From assembly GCA_024278955.1 (NCBI GenBank), contig JAJRSE010000124.1, forward strand, positions 1-64,000: a stretch of 64,000 nucleotides of DNA. The letters are read 5' to 3'. The notes below the pieces were generated by a model, which was not told the origin of the DNA, ran no database searches, and was given only the letters and a program-made list of their open reading frames with translations. The position numbers and the translations under genes are program-made. The stretch is from Planctomycetota bacterium (GTDB lineage: Bacteria > Planctomycetota > Planctomycetia > Pirellulales > Lacipirellulaceae). Below, in pieces: positions 44,001 through 52,990 of this stretch. Each line of letters begins with the position of its first letter. The stretch's first letter is position 1.

Positions 44001-47000
44001 GGTAATTTAAGGAACTCTCGCCGCGCCGCTCGATTAGCCAGACACTTGGCAAGGCAAACGGAGGGAGGTGATCAACAATCGTGGGGAGACCTCATACTCA
44101 CGGCTTCTCTTGCGACCGCAACCAACCAATTGCTTCTCATTGATCGCGATGCTCTTCGGCAACAAGGAATCGAAGCAAAGACTTTCTTAGACGAGGTGAG
44201 TAGGTCAAGCAGTTCTTCGCGAGAGCTTCTTGGAAAGGATCGCAGTTTCAACCCACTGCGTAGCAAAGAACTTGCCCTCGTTGCAAGCAAAGATTCTCTC
44301 CTGCTAACCACCGATTTACGAATCGCTCAGTGGCGAGACTTTTTGGTTCTGACCGACACACAAGGCGTCTACAGCGTTGGTTCACCGCAGCTCACCTCGA
44401 AAATGCAAAAGTCGTCGAATCGCAAAAAGTCTTTTCTCGAAGGCGATACAATCAATGGCCTCGATTTCGTAGGAGTTGAAATTTGGCTGGCTACGCCAAA
44501 CATTGCGACTCCCCCTTGGAAAACGAATTCGTCGACGTTACTCGCAGGAGTTGGGCGCCGAGCAGTAACCTTTGATTTTATCGGAAAACCTCCTGAGATC
44601 GTTGTTCTTCGGCACCTGGTTCAGCGTGCCCAATGGCATGTGACATGGCTCTTGGCACTTACGCTTAGTCTCTGGCTCGCCCCTCGCTATACGAACCGAA
44701 CCGCATTTTTTCTCGCCATTTCAGCTGCCGCTTGCCTTCTGGTTCCTCCGACTTGGTTAGTTTGGGTTCAAGCCATCTTCCTGGGGTTGTCTTCGACGTT
44801 CTTCTTGCAAATTTTCCTCGACAAGCTTTCCTTGAATACCCCCAAGCAGCCTTTGCCTCGAACTACTACCCGAGCCGCTGCCCTCGTGTCTTTGCTCTTG
44901 GTGGTCTTCGCGTGCGGCCAAGCCTACGCTGAGCCCGTGTCTGACATGGCTGACGAGAAAACCGAGGAGCAATCGAAGCAGCTGCACCAGGTGTTATTTC
45001 CGATCGATTCCAACGGAAATCCTCAGGGCGAGGATGTCTATGTTCCTGAACTGTTTCTTGAACAACTCAACAGCACTCCCAAAAACTTTACCCGCGACGG
45101 AGCCCAGAACGTCCTCGTTTCGGCACTCTACCGCGGCGCACTCCCTGTCGATCCACAAAACGCGACCGGCAATGAAGAGCCTTGGTCGATCACAATCGAG
45201 GCAAAAAGCTTTGTCGATAATAGCGAATTGCTTCTCCCATTCCGTCGCGACGAAGCGGACTGGCTTAAAAATGCTCACCGGCTGGACGGACTTCCGCTTG
45301 AGCTGCGATGGAACCCTAACGGCGAAGGCTGTCGGTTGAATCTTGGGGCGGCAGGTCCTCATCGGCTTGAATTGAAAATGAAGCCGAAATTCGACTCCAC
45401 TTCCAACCAAGTAATTTTTAGGCTACACGTCCCTCGCCTTCCGCAGGCTCGCATCGATTTTGCTGTCCCTTCAGACCTTACTGACTTGAGCATTCCCTCT
45501 GCAACGCAAATCCGAATCGACAAAGCGACTGGACGTTGGCAAGCTCCTCTCACAGCGAGCGGTCTGCTGCAAATGGATTGGACGCCAATGCGTATCCGAC
45601 GGGAGTCTGATGCTATCGGCGAAGTCGAACAAATGGCCTGGCTGCGTGTCAGTTCGTCCGACGTGTGGCTCGATGTCCAGATTCTTGTCAAGCACGCAGA
45701 AAGAGTTCCAGAGCAATTGGTGCTAGCAATCTCTGAGCAACTAGAGCTTCTGCCACTGGGTGAGTCGTCTCCGATCAAGGCGATTGATACCACCGAGGAG
45801 AGTCCGGGGCTGTTGGTTTTGAAGCTGAAAGAAGACCTTGGATCGCAGGTCAGGTTGCAGCTTAGATTTCGACTTCGGCGTAGCTCTCCCTTGGGACGTA
45901 TTTTCTATCCTCGCGTTCGGCTGCAACATGCTGCGTCGGTTCAATCTTCGTTCGCCGTGTCGGTCGCTCAAGGGTTTTCTTACGAGGAAAGCGCATCCGA
46001 AGACCTTCGCAGCTTGCCGGCCGAGGAGTTTGCGGAACAATGGGGAACTACGGAGCATTTTCCGCTTTTCGCCTACTCGCAGACTTACGATTCTCCCCCA
46101 GGATCGTTGCAAGTTTGGCCTGATCCAAAAACGATGGTGGCACAGCAGGTCATGCGAGTTCACTGCGATATAAGGCATGTCCATATCGGCTTTGAAGCAA
46201 AGATCAACCAGACTTCAGGAAGTTGGCTCTCGCATCGCTTATGGCTTCCCGAATATTTCCTCGTAGAAAGCATCTCGGTTACTCGTCAGATTAACGAGGA
46301 GACGATACCCGTGCGTTGGAGTCGAGTCAACCGCTCGCAGATCGTGCTTTTCGCGGGGCAACCTCTCGATGGTGCTCATACGCTAGAGGTGCATGGGTTT
46401 GTGGAAGCGTCGCGCGAAGGCGAACTAACCTTGCCTGCAATCTCGTTGGTTGGAACTGAGCGAGACGAGCTTCATGTCGACCTGACACGCGAAGCGGACG
46501 TGTTGGTCAGCTGGGAGAAGAATCAACAGGCGTCACAGGATTCGCTTCTTGCGACTCAGCGTCGCACCGATACGAAAATTCCTGCTGGTAAATGGAGTTG
46601 GCGATTGTCTGGCGCTAAAGCGATTGAGACGTTGTTCTTGGAAAAGAACGATCAACAGTTTTCAGCCGACACTTTAACTACGATTTCCCAGGGAACCAAC
46701 GGTTGGAAAGCGTCGCTCCATGCTACGATCCACGTACAAAAAGGGGTGCTAAGCCAGGTGACTTTGTCGGTCCCCAGTGGATTCAGGCAGCCTCAACTTC
46801 TCAAACCTGAAGGCCTTCACCAACAGGGGAAAGTTCGCGAGACCGCCTCGGGGCGGCAAATTACGTTTTTGCTTCTTGAACCGGTGAAGGCGCGAAAATC
46901 GTTTGAGTTAGAAATTGCTGGCGAATTAGATTTGCCTGCCAACCAGCAGCTTGAAGTTCCGCACTTGCAACTGATGGGTTCGATACACGGCAAACGATAT

Positions 47001-48293
47001 TTACTCCTTCCCACGAACATTCAAGGTCGATCGGTGGCATGGGAATGGGGTGACTTGAAACCCACGTCTCTCCCAAATAGTTTAACCCAAATGGTTGAGT
47101 CGCAGGAGAACACGCGTTTGTTACTCGTCAAGTCGAATCAATTTTTTGCTCGTGAGCAGTCTTATCAAGGTCCGCTACGGAATGCCAAATTGAGGTACGC
47201 TTTGATTTCTGGCACGCTCGATCGAGGAGGCCAACTCTCAGCCACTGCGGAGCTGGTCATACAACCGGGACGCGCAACTCACTGCACATTGCGTCTTCCT
47301 GAAGGGGCCGAGCTAGAACAATTGGTCACCGGCGATCGCCGTATGCGACGCGAGAAAGTCGGCAACCGCAGTTGGCGGGTCCTGCTGGGACCACCCTTTC
47401 TGCCTCGCAAAATCAAAGTGGTTTACCAGTTGAAAACCGAGCTCAATGCCCAGAGCGTTCGGCTTTCTACTCCTGAGATTTTGATCGGCGATCGACCTTT
47501 GCCTGCTCCTCAAACTCTTTGGAAAATCCGTCTTACCGGGGGTTTAAGGCTAGGGGGTGCTCTTGCCGGACGCTCTTTGTCTCTTGAGCAGTTTGCCAGG
47601 TCGGCACACCAGCTCCCGCTCGGGGCCATCGAAGCTTCGCGTTTGTTGGCACTCGAACTGCCCCTCCTGGAAGGTCGAGCTTGGTTTCGGCCCTGGCAAC
47701 TAAGTACGCAAAAAGCGTGGGACGAGTGGCGGGCTCTCGAACCTTCAGCCAACACAATTCTCAATGATTCGGCACCGTTGCTCCTTGGCAACGAGACACA
47801 ATCGGAAGAGCATGTCGAGGCTTGGTCGGCTTTAGTTGATAAGTTAGGCTACCCCGAGACCTCGGCTGGCGAACCTCTGCTAAGCGTCAGCTACCCGCCA
47901 GCCCTTCCCGTTCGATCGACTTCCTTGAAGTCGTCCTTTGGGTACCATTTTATTAGCGATCGGGAAGGGCAACTGATTGTGGCAACTCAGACGACCACAA
48001 ATGGCCGTTTCTGGGTTTGGCTTCTTGTGGGATTGATCGGGGGGGTAGGATTTGCCCTCGTGAGGCAATTGCAAACTTCGGAAGGTTTGCGTGAAAAAAT
48101 GGATGAGCGATCTTCGCTACTAATAATCGCAGCAGGATTTTTCTGGTGGATTTTCTTGGCCCCTAGTGTGCTGGGCCTGCTGCTGGTTGTGCTCGTGCTT
48201 GCTTCAAAAACTTTTCGTCGTGGGAGAACCATTTGGGAACGTCGACGAAAGGGCAACCCTCCGCTAGTCCGCCTTACTTCAACTTCGCAATGA
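41046..48293 (+). CDS. Giant secreted/membrane protein, fused modules 2 and 3 (2415 aa)
   Basis: 2415 residues. ATG at 41046 overlaps the previous stop as ATGA. An N-terminal signal peptide (FFVATAFVCILGLVESIAIA) is followed by RLFVPADSPEEWPIGEKRYL. Module 2 ends in membrane segments at about 1195-1262 (WLLALTLSLWLAP, FFLAISAAACLLVPPTWLVW). At residues 1276-1295 an internal signal-peptide-like sequence, RAAALVSLLLVVFACGQAYA, comes next, then a second beginning HQVLFPIDSNGNPQGEDVYV, EL, FLEQL. Module 3 repeats a beta-rich pattern and ends in helices near 2320-2385 (FWVWLLVGLIGGVGFALVR, LLIIAAGFFWWIFLAPSVLG). It looks like two ancestral proteins of the same design fused by loss of a stop. The 3' end overlaps the DUF1570 gene by 20 bp on the opposite strand. 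Function unknown. Confidence 0.75.
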   Translation: MRTRQKFERRASNIRSFFVATAFVCILGLVESIAIAEAEDVEASRVGSYRRLFVPADSPEEWPIGEKRYLPIKETKFEQLIEQQSERQKKKRSAVQITGATYYAELVDDQLLVGHADLELKTSSKQSRLQPLSPLNLSITSASWKQHDEASAEIGIWQRPGQQPKMAVMVTQSDILHLNWQLRARVSNSSSTDFRLELPLVVPQSLSLVLPKNHSAVLNSGELLRTEELSNGKMRWWFQLAPTELHPLKILRQSLIATQKTLPLATQSTIYQFDPKGLTIHTTLNLGADESSLGDLVFAVSGGAKVVSVTKNQQTAAWRVDESSNGIQLVVPRSASRLPMTLEIRSLAQMQFDQTWQLPLLRLRDVSWSLGTARLLVSPGLELRWLVPRQASLQRIEGLDQKQPGEEEYILQEWSEDSSVEVVVSRSPSQLQIRAATTIDVDPKDSEVGDSRSSESTAQIVVDLICKGPPVYQLEAEVSAGWSIESIKTVPSSALGEWHLLEDSDRRLIRIQLHEPVLSSSPLRLEIDSRFEMEGSLLPARVNRLSPLRFLTGRNTRNLLLLRSRQQGQMELLHGLDHSQLSAESLNAEDATLLPELGDGVLLDLTHLEENTLVELQAGRDRYDAEVRVEVRVLPDSFLQHYRIDCKPISGVVSELVVQFDQALPSEAQWKLVGHPGSVVAKRLEPSENEGSDKIESPAYGLQFPAVVDGPFSLEVQYSSPAKEKQTCNMLSLFNSSDWHTQVAEASGWRGQVVVRGPLDGVQVDDLGWTPIAMQETKTDTEFSLPVLGCYRIIAERNANSEPLVVRRQAGKSVELGLFAWTADIQSLHAADGDAIYVATYYLENTSSSGADIQLPEGAELQEAWLDQQHFEPREVLGNDRNCRFHFNSNRRYPTLAVQYLVRGAALKHSASLEPLLPECSFPVGAGRWTLWTPEQFTVRSSEDEASRYVSWVKRLFGPLSRSAGQSVFNPFRASSWKAIWSTPLGNLRNSRRAARLARHLARQTEGGDQQSWGDLILTASLATATNQLLLIDRDALRQQGIEAKTFLDEVSRSSSSSRELLGKDRSFNPLRSKELALVASKDSLLLTTDLRIAQWRDFLVLTDTQGVYSVGSPQLTSKMQKSSNRKKSFLEGDTINGLDFVGVEIWLATPNIATPPWKTNSSTLLAGVGRRAVTFDFIGKPPEIVVLRHLVQRAQWHVTWLLALTLSLWLAPRYTNRTAFFLAISAAACLLVPPTWLVWVQAIFLGLSSTFFLQIFLDKLSLNTPKQPLPRTTTRAAALVSLLLVVFACGQAYAEPVSDMADEKTEEQSKQLHQVLFPIDSNGNPQGEDVYVPELFLEQLNSTPKNFTRDGAQNVLVSALYRGALPVDPQNATGNEEPWSITIEAKSFVDNSELLLPFRRDEADWLKNAHRLDGLPLELRWNPNGEGCRLNLGAAGPHRLELKMKPKFDSTSNQVIFRLHVPRLPQARIDFAVPSDLTDLSIPSATQIRIDKATGRWQAPLTASGLLQMDWTPMRIRRESDAIGEVEQMAWLRVSSSDVWLDVQILVKHAERVPEQLVLAISEQLELLPLGESSPIKAIDTTEESPGLLVLKLKEDLGSQVRLQLRFRLRRSSPLGRIFYPRVRLQHAASVQSSFAVSVAQGFSYEESASEDLRSLPAEEFAEQWGTTEHFPLFAYSQTYDSPPGSLQVWPDPKTMVAQQVMRVHCDIRHVHIGFEAKINQTSGSWLSHRLWLPEYFLVESISVTRQINEETIPVRWSRVNRSQIVLFAGQPLDGAHTLEVHGFVEASREGELTLPAISLVGTERDELHVDLTREADVLVSWEKNQQASQDSLLATQRRTDTKIPAGKWSWRLSGAKAIETLFLEKNDQQFSADTLTTISQGTNGWKASLHATIHVQKGVLSQVTLSVPSGFRQPQLLKPEGLHQQGKVRETASGRQITFLLLEPVKARKSFELEIAGELDLPANQQLEVPHLQLMGSIHGKRYLLLPTNIQGRSVAWEWGDLKPTSLPNSLTQMVESQENTRLLLVKSNQFFAREQSYQGPLRNAKLRYALISGTLDRGGQLSATAELVIQPGRATHCTLRLPEGAELEQLVTGDRRMRREKVGNRSWRVLLGPPFLPRKIKVVYQLKTELNAQSVRLSTPEILIGDRPLPAPQTLWKIRLTGGLRLGGALAGRSLSLEQFARSAHQLPLGAIEASRLLALELPLLEGRAWFRPWQLSTQKAWDEWRALEPSANTILNDSAPLLLGNETQSEEHVEAWSALVDKLGYPETSAGEPLLSVSYPPALPVRSTSLKSSFGYHFISDREGQLIVATQTTTNGRFWVWLLVGLIGGVGFALVRQLQTSEGLREKMDERSSLLIIAAGFFWWIFLAPSVLGLLLVVLVLASKTFRRGRTIWERRRKGNPPLVRLTSTSQ

Positions 48294-49374
48294 ATCGTAG
48301 AAGCTGAGCATCAAGCTGATCGAGGTCTTTGCCGAAGATGCTCATGAAATCGAGGAGCCGTGCCTTTGCCGGGTAAGTGGTAAAAGGTTTGCGTGCCGCG
48401 ACGCGAGCCAAATATCGGCTGTAAGCCTGCGGCTGGGTTTCGCATAGAAAAAACGAAGTCGCCCAAGCGTTGGCATAGGCGGCACCAGGATGGATGCGAA
48501 AAAGCTGATCGGAAGCGATCAGGTGTGTCAGCATCTGACTCGGCCGCGTATCAAGATAGGCACGGAAGTCGTTCAGTCGGCCACGGTTGATTCGATCGGA
48601 TTTTTGATAAACCGATCGCCCATCCCATACGCCACGCGCCTCAAACATTGTCGCTAGCCCTTCGACCAACCATCGGGGCTGTTCTGCAAAACGACGATGC
48701 ACCCCGACGTTGTAGGCCGTTTGGTGGGTCGCTTCGTGGATAATGGTTTCTGCATTGGCCGACCAATCCGAGTTGCCTTTGCTCGTGGTCGCATCAAAGA
48801 GAAAAATTCGATTCGACTGAGGGTCGTAGTGCCCCAAAGTTCCTGGCTGTAACGGCGTTCCGTTAGCCGAAGCATATCGGTAGTAATCGTTTTGCGAACG
48901 AAAGACGATCGCCACAAGAGGTACTTGGGGTTGCCGAATCGAAAAACCTCGAACTTGCATCGAGTGGGTGAATGAGCGAAAAAGCGACTCAAGCCGTTGT
49001 GCCCATGCACTCCATTCGCCACGCGGATGCACCACAACAAAATGGGCGGTTGTGCTGATCTCGAATGTGCTGTTGAATTCCTCTCGCAGGCGATTTCGCA
49101 TTTCGCCAATGGTGTAGCCTCGGAAACGCTTGCCTGTCTTGTGAGAGTCTTTGGCTGCTTTGGGAGCAAACTCGTAAAGCTGTCCATCGCGCCCGAGCAA
49201 AAACATCTGACGATCGGTCCACGTCAGCGGTTGGCCTTCCAACTGTTTGCCATTCACATGGGCAGTCATCATGAACTTTGCCGGTCCGGCAGCTGAGGTA
49301 TTTTGCGTCGGCGAGAGCAATCCCCCGAGTACGATCAGGAGGCACCAGGGTGCTGCTGACGTTCGATTCGACAT
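48274..49374 (-). CDS. Secreted DUF1570 protein with a HEXXH-type metal site
   Basis: 366 residues. Signal peptide MSNRTSAAPWCLLIVLGGLL, then SPTQNTSAAG. The conserved DUF1570-like domain has FVVVHPRGEWSAWAQRLESL, VAIVFRSQNDYYRYA and ETIIHEATHQTAYNVG, which holds His-Glu-x-x-His (HEATH), followed by WLVEGLATMFEARGVW, whose Glu is a possible third ligand. This pattern is of a zinc-dependent peptidase (gluzincin-like), common in planctomycetes. Substrate unknown. The gene is convergent with the giant protein gene, overlapping by 20 bp at their 3' ends. Confidence 0.85.
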   Translation of the reverse strand: MSNRTSAAPWCLLIVLGGLLSPTQNTSAAGPAKFMMTAHVNGKQLEGQPLTWTDRQMFLLGRDGQLYEFAPKAAKDSHKTGKRFRGYTIGEMRNRLREEFNSTFEISTTAHFVVVHPRGEWSAWAQRLESLFRSFTHSMQVRGFSIRQPQVPLVAIVFRSQNDYYRYASANGTPLQPGTLGHYDPQSNRIFLFDATTSKGNSDWSANAETIIHEATHQTAYNVGVHRRFAEQPRWLVEGLATMFEARGVWDGRSVYQKSDRINRGRLNDFRAYLDTRPSQMLTHLIASDQLFRIHPGAAYANAWATSFFLCETQPQAYSRYLARVAARKPFTTYPAKARLLDFMSIFGKDLDQLDAQLLRFIAKLK

Positions 49375-49558
49375 ATCGTAAGCTTCCCGTATAAAAGGGC
49401 TCTCGCTAGGCTGCCTGGCAACTGGGGGCTCTTATGGAATTGAGGCGATCTCTATCGCAAGCCTAGCTTACGGGGAAACCGGTGATTCCTTGGATTCGTC
49501 ACAGGCGATAGGGTCGTTATAATAGCAGGTGATTCTTTAAGAGCGTTCGGAGACACTC

Positions 49559-50905
49559 ATGAAAACTGTGCGACGCCTTCCGCTAAATTTTCCATTGAAC
49601 CTCGTTGTTGCCGGCCTGATACTTGCCCTGGTTGGGTTCGGGGCAGCAAGAGGGGCCGATCTTGATCCGCCATTAGCCGATCGGGTGGATCGACTCCTGC
49701 GCCGCTTAAACGACGATCAAGCAACTCGACGCGATGAAGCAGAGCAAGAGCTGCTCCGCCTCGCCCCTTCCAATCCGGACGAGTGCGACGCGTTTCTTCT
49801 GCTCTTACCCGAGCCTCTCGAAGGAATGCCAGCCGAAGTTCGTCTGCGTCTGAGTCGAGTTCGGCGCCGAATCGAGAACCGGCAAGCCGACCAAGTTCTT
49901 GTCGCAAGCCGGATTACCTTGGGTGGCGAAGAGAGGGACTTGTCCGAAATTTTTGAAGAAATCAAAAAACAAACCGGCAACCGTTTGGTCGACTATCGCG
50001 ATCAGTTTGGGCAAGATGCCGGGGCGCGTCGGATCGCCATCGCAATTGACGACGAAGAGTTCTGGCCCGCGGTCGATAAAATTCTCGATGCGGCCGAAAT
50101 GAGCTTCTACCCGTTCTCGGAAGAGGAGTCTTTAGCAGTCATCAACCGCGAAGAAGGTGCAGCGTCTCGAAGCGCGCGAGCAAGCTACGCAGGTCCGTTT
50201 CGTGTCGAGGCGGTCAAGGTCGTCGCCCGTAGAGGGCTCAGGTCAGCTGATCAGCAGAGTGCAAGTCTTGAGTTAGAATTTTCCTGGGAACCGCGGCTCC
50301 GACCGATCGCGCTCATGCAGCCAGCCGACGCCTTGCGGATTGTCGGTGACGACGGTTCACCAATCGAAGTGCGCAACCTAGAAGCGACTTTTGAAGTCGA
50401 AGTCCAGCCGGGAAGCCATGCCGCTGAGCTAACGATACCTCTGACGCTTCCGCCAAGAACGGTTTCGGAAATCACGAGCTTCCAAGGCAAACTTTCGGCC
50501 TTGGTGCCGGGCCGCACCGTGGAGTTTCGATTCGAGGGCTTGGATAAAAACAGAAACGCAGTCCAACAGCGAGGGGGCATCAAAATTGTGCTCAGCGGCG
50601 TGCGCAAGAATCAGGAACTTTGGGAAGTCCACATGCGACTCGAAGTCGAGAGCGAAGCGGCAGGGCTCGATTCGCACCGCGGTTGGGTTTTTCAGAATCC
50701 GACCTACTTGCTCGACAAGAACAACGAGATTATCGACCACGCGGGCTTCGAAACCACGATGCAGACGGAAAACGAAATTGGCCTCGCCTATTTCTTTGAA
50801 CTTCCCGACGACGAAATCGGGAACTACACCTGGGTCTACCGTACCCCGGCAGCCATCGTTCGCGTACCGATCGAGTACGAACTCAAAGAGATCCCGCTTC
50901 CGTAA
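49559..50905 (+). CDS. Secreted hypothetical protein
   Basis: 448 residues. GGAG at 49549-49552 lies 6 nt before the ATG. Signal peptide (LNLVVAGLILALVGFGAARG, then AD). A helical, Arg-rich region (DRVDRLLRRLNDDQATRRDE) of about 100 residues follows, then a beta-rich, Arg/Glu-rich mature region with repeated RVEAVKVVARRGLRS-like strands, QPADALRIVGDDGSP and ELTIPLTLPPRTVSEITSFQ. No known family is recognised, although similar secreted proteins occur in planctomycetes. It stands alone between the divergent DUF1570 gene and the convergent helicase gene. Confidence 0.65.
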   Translation: MKTVRRLPLNFPLNLVVAGLILALVGFGAARGADLDPPLADRVDRLLRRLNDDQATRRDEAEQELLRLAPSNPDECDAFLLLLPEPLEGMPAEVRLRLSRVRRRIENRQADQVLVASRITLGGEERDLSEIFEEIKKQTGNRLVDYRDQFGQDAGARRIAIAIDDEEFWPAVDKILDAAEMSFYPFSEEESLAVINREEGAASRSARASYAGPFRVEAVKVVARRGLRSADQQSASLELEFSWEPRLRPIALMQPADALRIVGDDGSPIEVRNLEATFEVEVQPGSHAAELTIPLTLPPRTVSEITSFQGKLSALVPGRTVEFRFEGLDKNRNAVQQRGGIKIVLSGVRKNQELWEVHMRLEVESEAAGLDSHRGWVFQNPTYLLDKNNEIIDHAGFETTMQTENEIGLAYFFELPDDEIGNYTWVYRTPAAIVRVPIEYELKEIPLP

Positions 50906-50906
50906 C

Positions 50907-50965
50907 AGGACGATTGCAAAGTCGGTGTTTTGAACTGCCAAGTTCGCCAAGAAAAAGAAGAAAAA
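50907..50965. repeat. End fragment of the dispersed repeat family
   Basis: AGGACGATTGCAAAGTC, then TTTTGAACTGCCAAGTTCGC, matches the end of copies A and B, and starts 1 nt after the stop of the gene at 49559. Only the terminal part is present. Confidence 0.65.
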
Positions 50966-50980
50966 AAGCTGGCGAAACTT

Positions 50981-52990
50981 CTAACCCGTCGTACCGCGTT
51001 TTTCCTTCCGCTTTCCGCCTTCCGCTTTCCGCTTCCCCCCCCCGTCTGCCTGCCCTGTCATCTCGTACAAAAACCGGCTCGGCACCGTGTCGCGCGACTT
51101 GCCCCATTTGCGTCGAGTCAAGGCAAACGAAAGCGTGAGCTGATCTTGCGCTCGCGTGACCCCGACGTAGCAAAGACGGCGTTCTTCGTCGATTGCGCTC
51201 CCGTCTTCGTCTTCGACCGAACGCCGGTGTGGCAAGATGCCCTCTTCCATGCCAGCCATGTAAACGTAGGGAAATTCCAGGCCTTTAGCAGAGTGGAGCG
51301 TCATCAAAGCGATCGCGTTACTCTTTAGCTGGTTTTCTTTCTCGTCGGTATCGCGATTTCCCAACGCGATTTCGTCGAGAAATCCAATCAGAGTCGGCTC
51401 TTCGGTGTGTTCTTCGTAGTTGGCCGCTGCATTGACAATTTCTTCCAGCGAAGCATTGCGAGCATCTCGGTCGTTGGGGTCGGGATACGCTCGCTCAAGC
51501 TCACGACGGTAGTCGGTCTTCTTCAGCACGAATCGAACAAGATCTGCGATCGGAATTTCCTTGGCGGCGTCAGAAAGCGTCGCAATCAGTGCATGGAATT
51601 TTCCAACGGCCACGGTTGCAGCCGGCGAAATCAATCCGCTGCTTCCTGCCGAGGGAAGTACGTCCCAGATATGCCCGCCGCCAGAGGTCGCGGCGCCAAG
51701 CAATTGCTTGACCGTGGCTGCCCCAATACTTCGAGGCGGCGTGTTGATGATTCGCAGCAGCGAGGGTTCGTCGTGCGGGTTCTCAATAATCTTCAGATAC
51801 GCAAGCAGGTCTCGCACTTCCTTACGATCAAAAAAGCTCATTCCTCCGACCAGAATATACGGGAGGTTCGCACGTCGAAGCTCGGTCTCGAAAGCACGCG
51901 GCTGTTCGTTGGTGCGGCAAAGAATCGCAAAGTCTCTTGCCGCGACGCCCGGTTGGCTTAGCGTGTTTTGAATGTCGACAACGATCGTCTGAGCTTCAAC
52001 GATTTCGTCTTTCAGCTGCAAAACACGGGGACGCTGGCCTCCTGCTCGGGCAGCACGTAACACTTTCTCGTGCCGCACTTTATTGAAAGCAATCAGCGTG
52101 TTCGCATAACCTAAAATTGCAGATGTCGATCGATAGTTGTCTTCCAGGCGAACCACCTTGGCGTCGGGCCAATCTTTTTGGAAACGCAAAATGTGTTCGA
52201 CTTCGGCACCTCGCCAGCCATAGATCGATTGGTCGTCGTCGCCGACGACACACAGATTTCGGTGGCCCATCGCGAGGCCCCGGACTATTTGGTACTGGCT
52301 CTGATTTGTATCCTGATATTCGTCGATCAGCACATGGTCGAAACGCCCCGATTCGTCGCGGCGAACTTCCGGAAACTTCGCGAACAACTGTTGTGTCAAC
52401 AGTAAGAGATCGTCGAAGTCGACCATTCCTTTGGTCTTCAGGTTTTTCTGGTATCGACGGTAAGCCGCTGCTGCAAGATGCTCTTTGTCGGTCTCGGCCA
52501 TCGAAGCCGCTCGGCCGGGATCGACCGAACGAGTTTTCCAGCCTCCAACAATCCCCAACATGTCGCCAGGCCGTAGCGACTCGTTCGGACAGCGGATCTC
52601 TCGAAGCGCTGCCCGCGCCTCGGCTTCTTGATCGCCCCGATCGCAAATCGTAAACCGTTGAGGATAGCCAAGCTCGGTGATGTGCCGTCGGAGAATTCTG
52701 ACACACAACGAATGGAAAGTCGAAATCAGCGGGCGCTGCTTAGGACGCTTACCCCGCCCCTTGCCTTTACCGCCCAAAAGCAGGGTCGCTCGTTCGAGCA
52801 TTTCTCCCGAAGCTTTCCGGGTGAAGGTGACCGCCAAAATCCTCTCGGGAGCAACCCCTCGACGAATCAGCTCGGCGATCCGGTGCGTAACCACCCGCGT
52901 TTTTCCCGTGCCTGCACCGGCCAACACCAACAACGGCCCCTTAAGCGTCAGAACCGCTTCACGCTGAGGTGGGTTAAGCTTATTCGACAT
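50981..52990 (-). CDS. Superfamily I DNA helicase (UvrD/Rep/PcrA family)
   Basis: About 669 residues from the ATG at 52990 (MSNKLNPPQREAVLTLKGPL); the frame runs on to 53194 without family character. Motifs: I VLAGAGTGKTRVVTHRI, Ia AVTFTRKASGEMLERA, II DEYQDTNQ, III GDDDQSIYGWRGAEV, IV LEDNYRSTSAILGYAN, V LMTLHSAKGLEFPYV, VI EERRLCYVGVTRAQDQLTLS. 3'-5' translocation and unwinding in repair or restart is expected. It is shorter than E. coli UvrD (720) at the C-terminus. The tail GGGKRKAEGGKRKEKRGTTG comes from a purine/pyrimidine simple repeat (51004-51036) and is not conserved in the family. Confidence 0.93.
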   Translation of the reverse strand: MSNKLNPPQREAVLTLKGPLLVLAGAGTGKTRVVTHRIAELIRRGVAPERILAVTFTRKASGEMLERATLLLGGKGKGRGKRPKQRPLISTFHSLCVRILRRHITELGYPQRFTICDRGDQEAEARAALREIRCPNESLRPGDMLGIVGGWKTRSVDPGRAASMAETDKEHLAAAAYRRYQKNLKTKGMVDFDDLLLLTQQLFAKFPEVRRDESGRFDHVLIDEYQDTNQSQYQIVRGLAMGHRNLCVVGDDDQSIYGWRGAEVEHILRFQKDWPDAKVVRLEDNYRSTSAILGYANTLIAFNKVRHEKVLRAARAGGQRPRVLQLKDEIVEAQTIVVDIQNTLSQPGVAARDFAILCRTNEQPRAFETELRRANLPYILVGGMSFFDRKEVRDLLAYLKIIENPHDEPSLLRIINTPPRSIGAATVKQLLGAATSGGGHIWDVLPSAGSSGLISPAATVAVGKFHALIATLSDAAKEIPIADLVRFVLKKTDYRRELERAYPDPNDRDARNASLEEIVNAAANYEEHTEEPTLIGFLDEIALGNRDTDEKENQLKSNAIALMTLHSAKGLEFPYVYMAGMEEGILPHRRSVEDEDGSAIDEERRLCYVGVTRAQDQLTLSFALTRRKWGKSRDTVPSRFLYEMTGQADGGGKRKAEGGKRKEKRGTTG

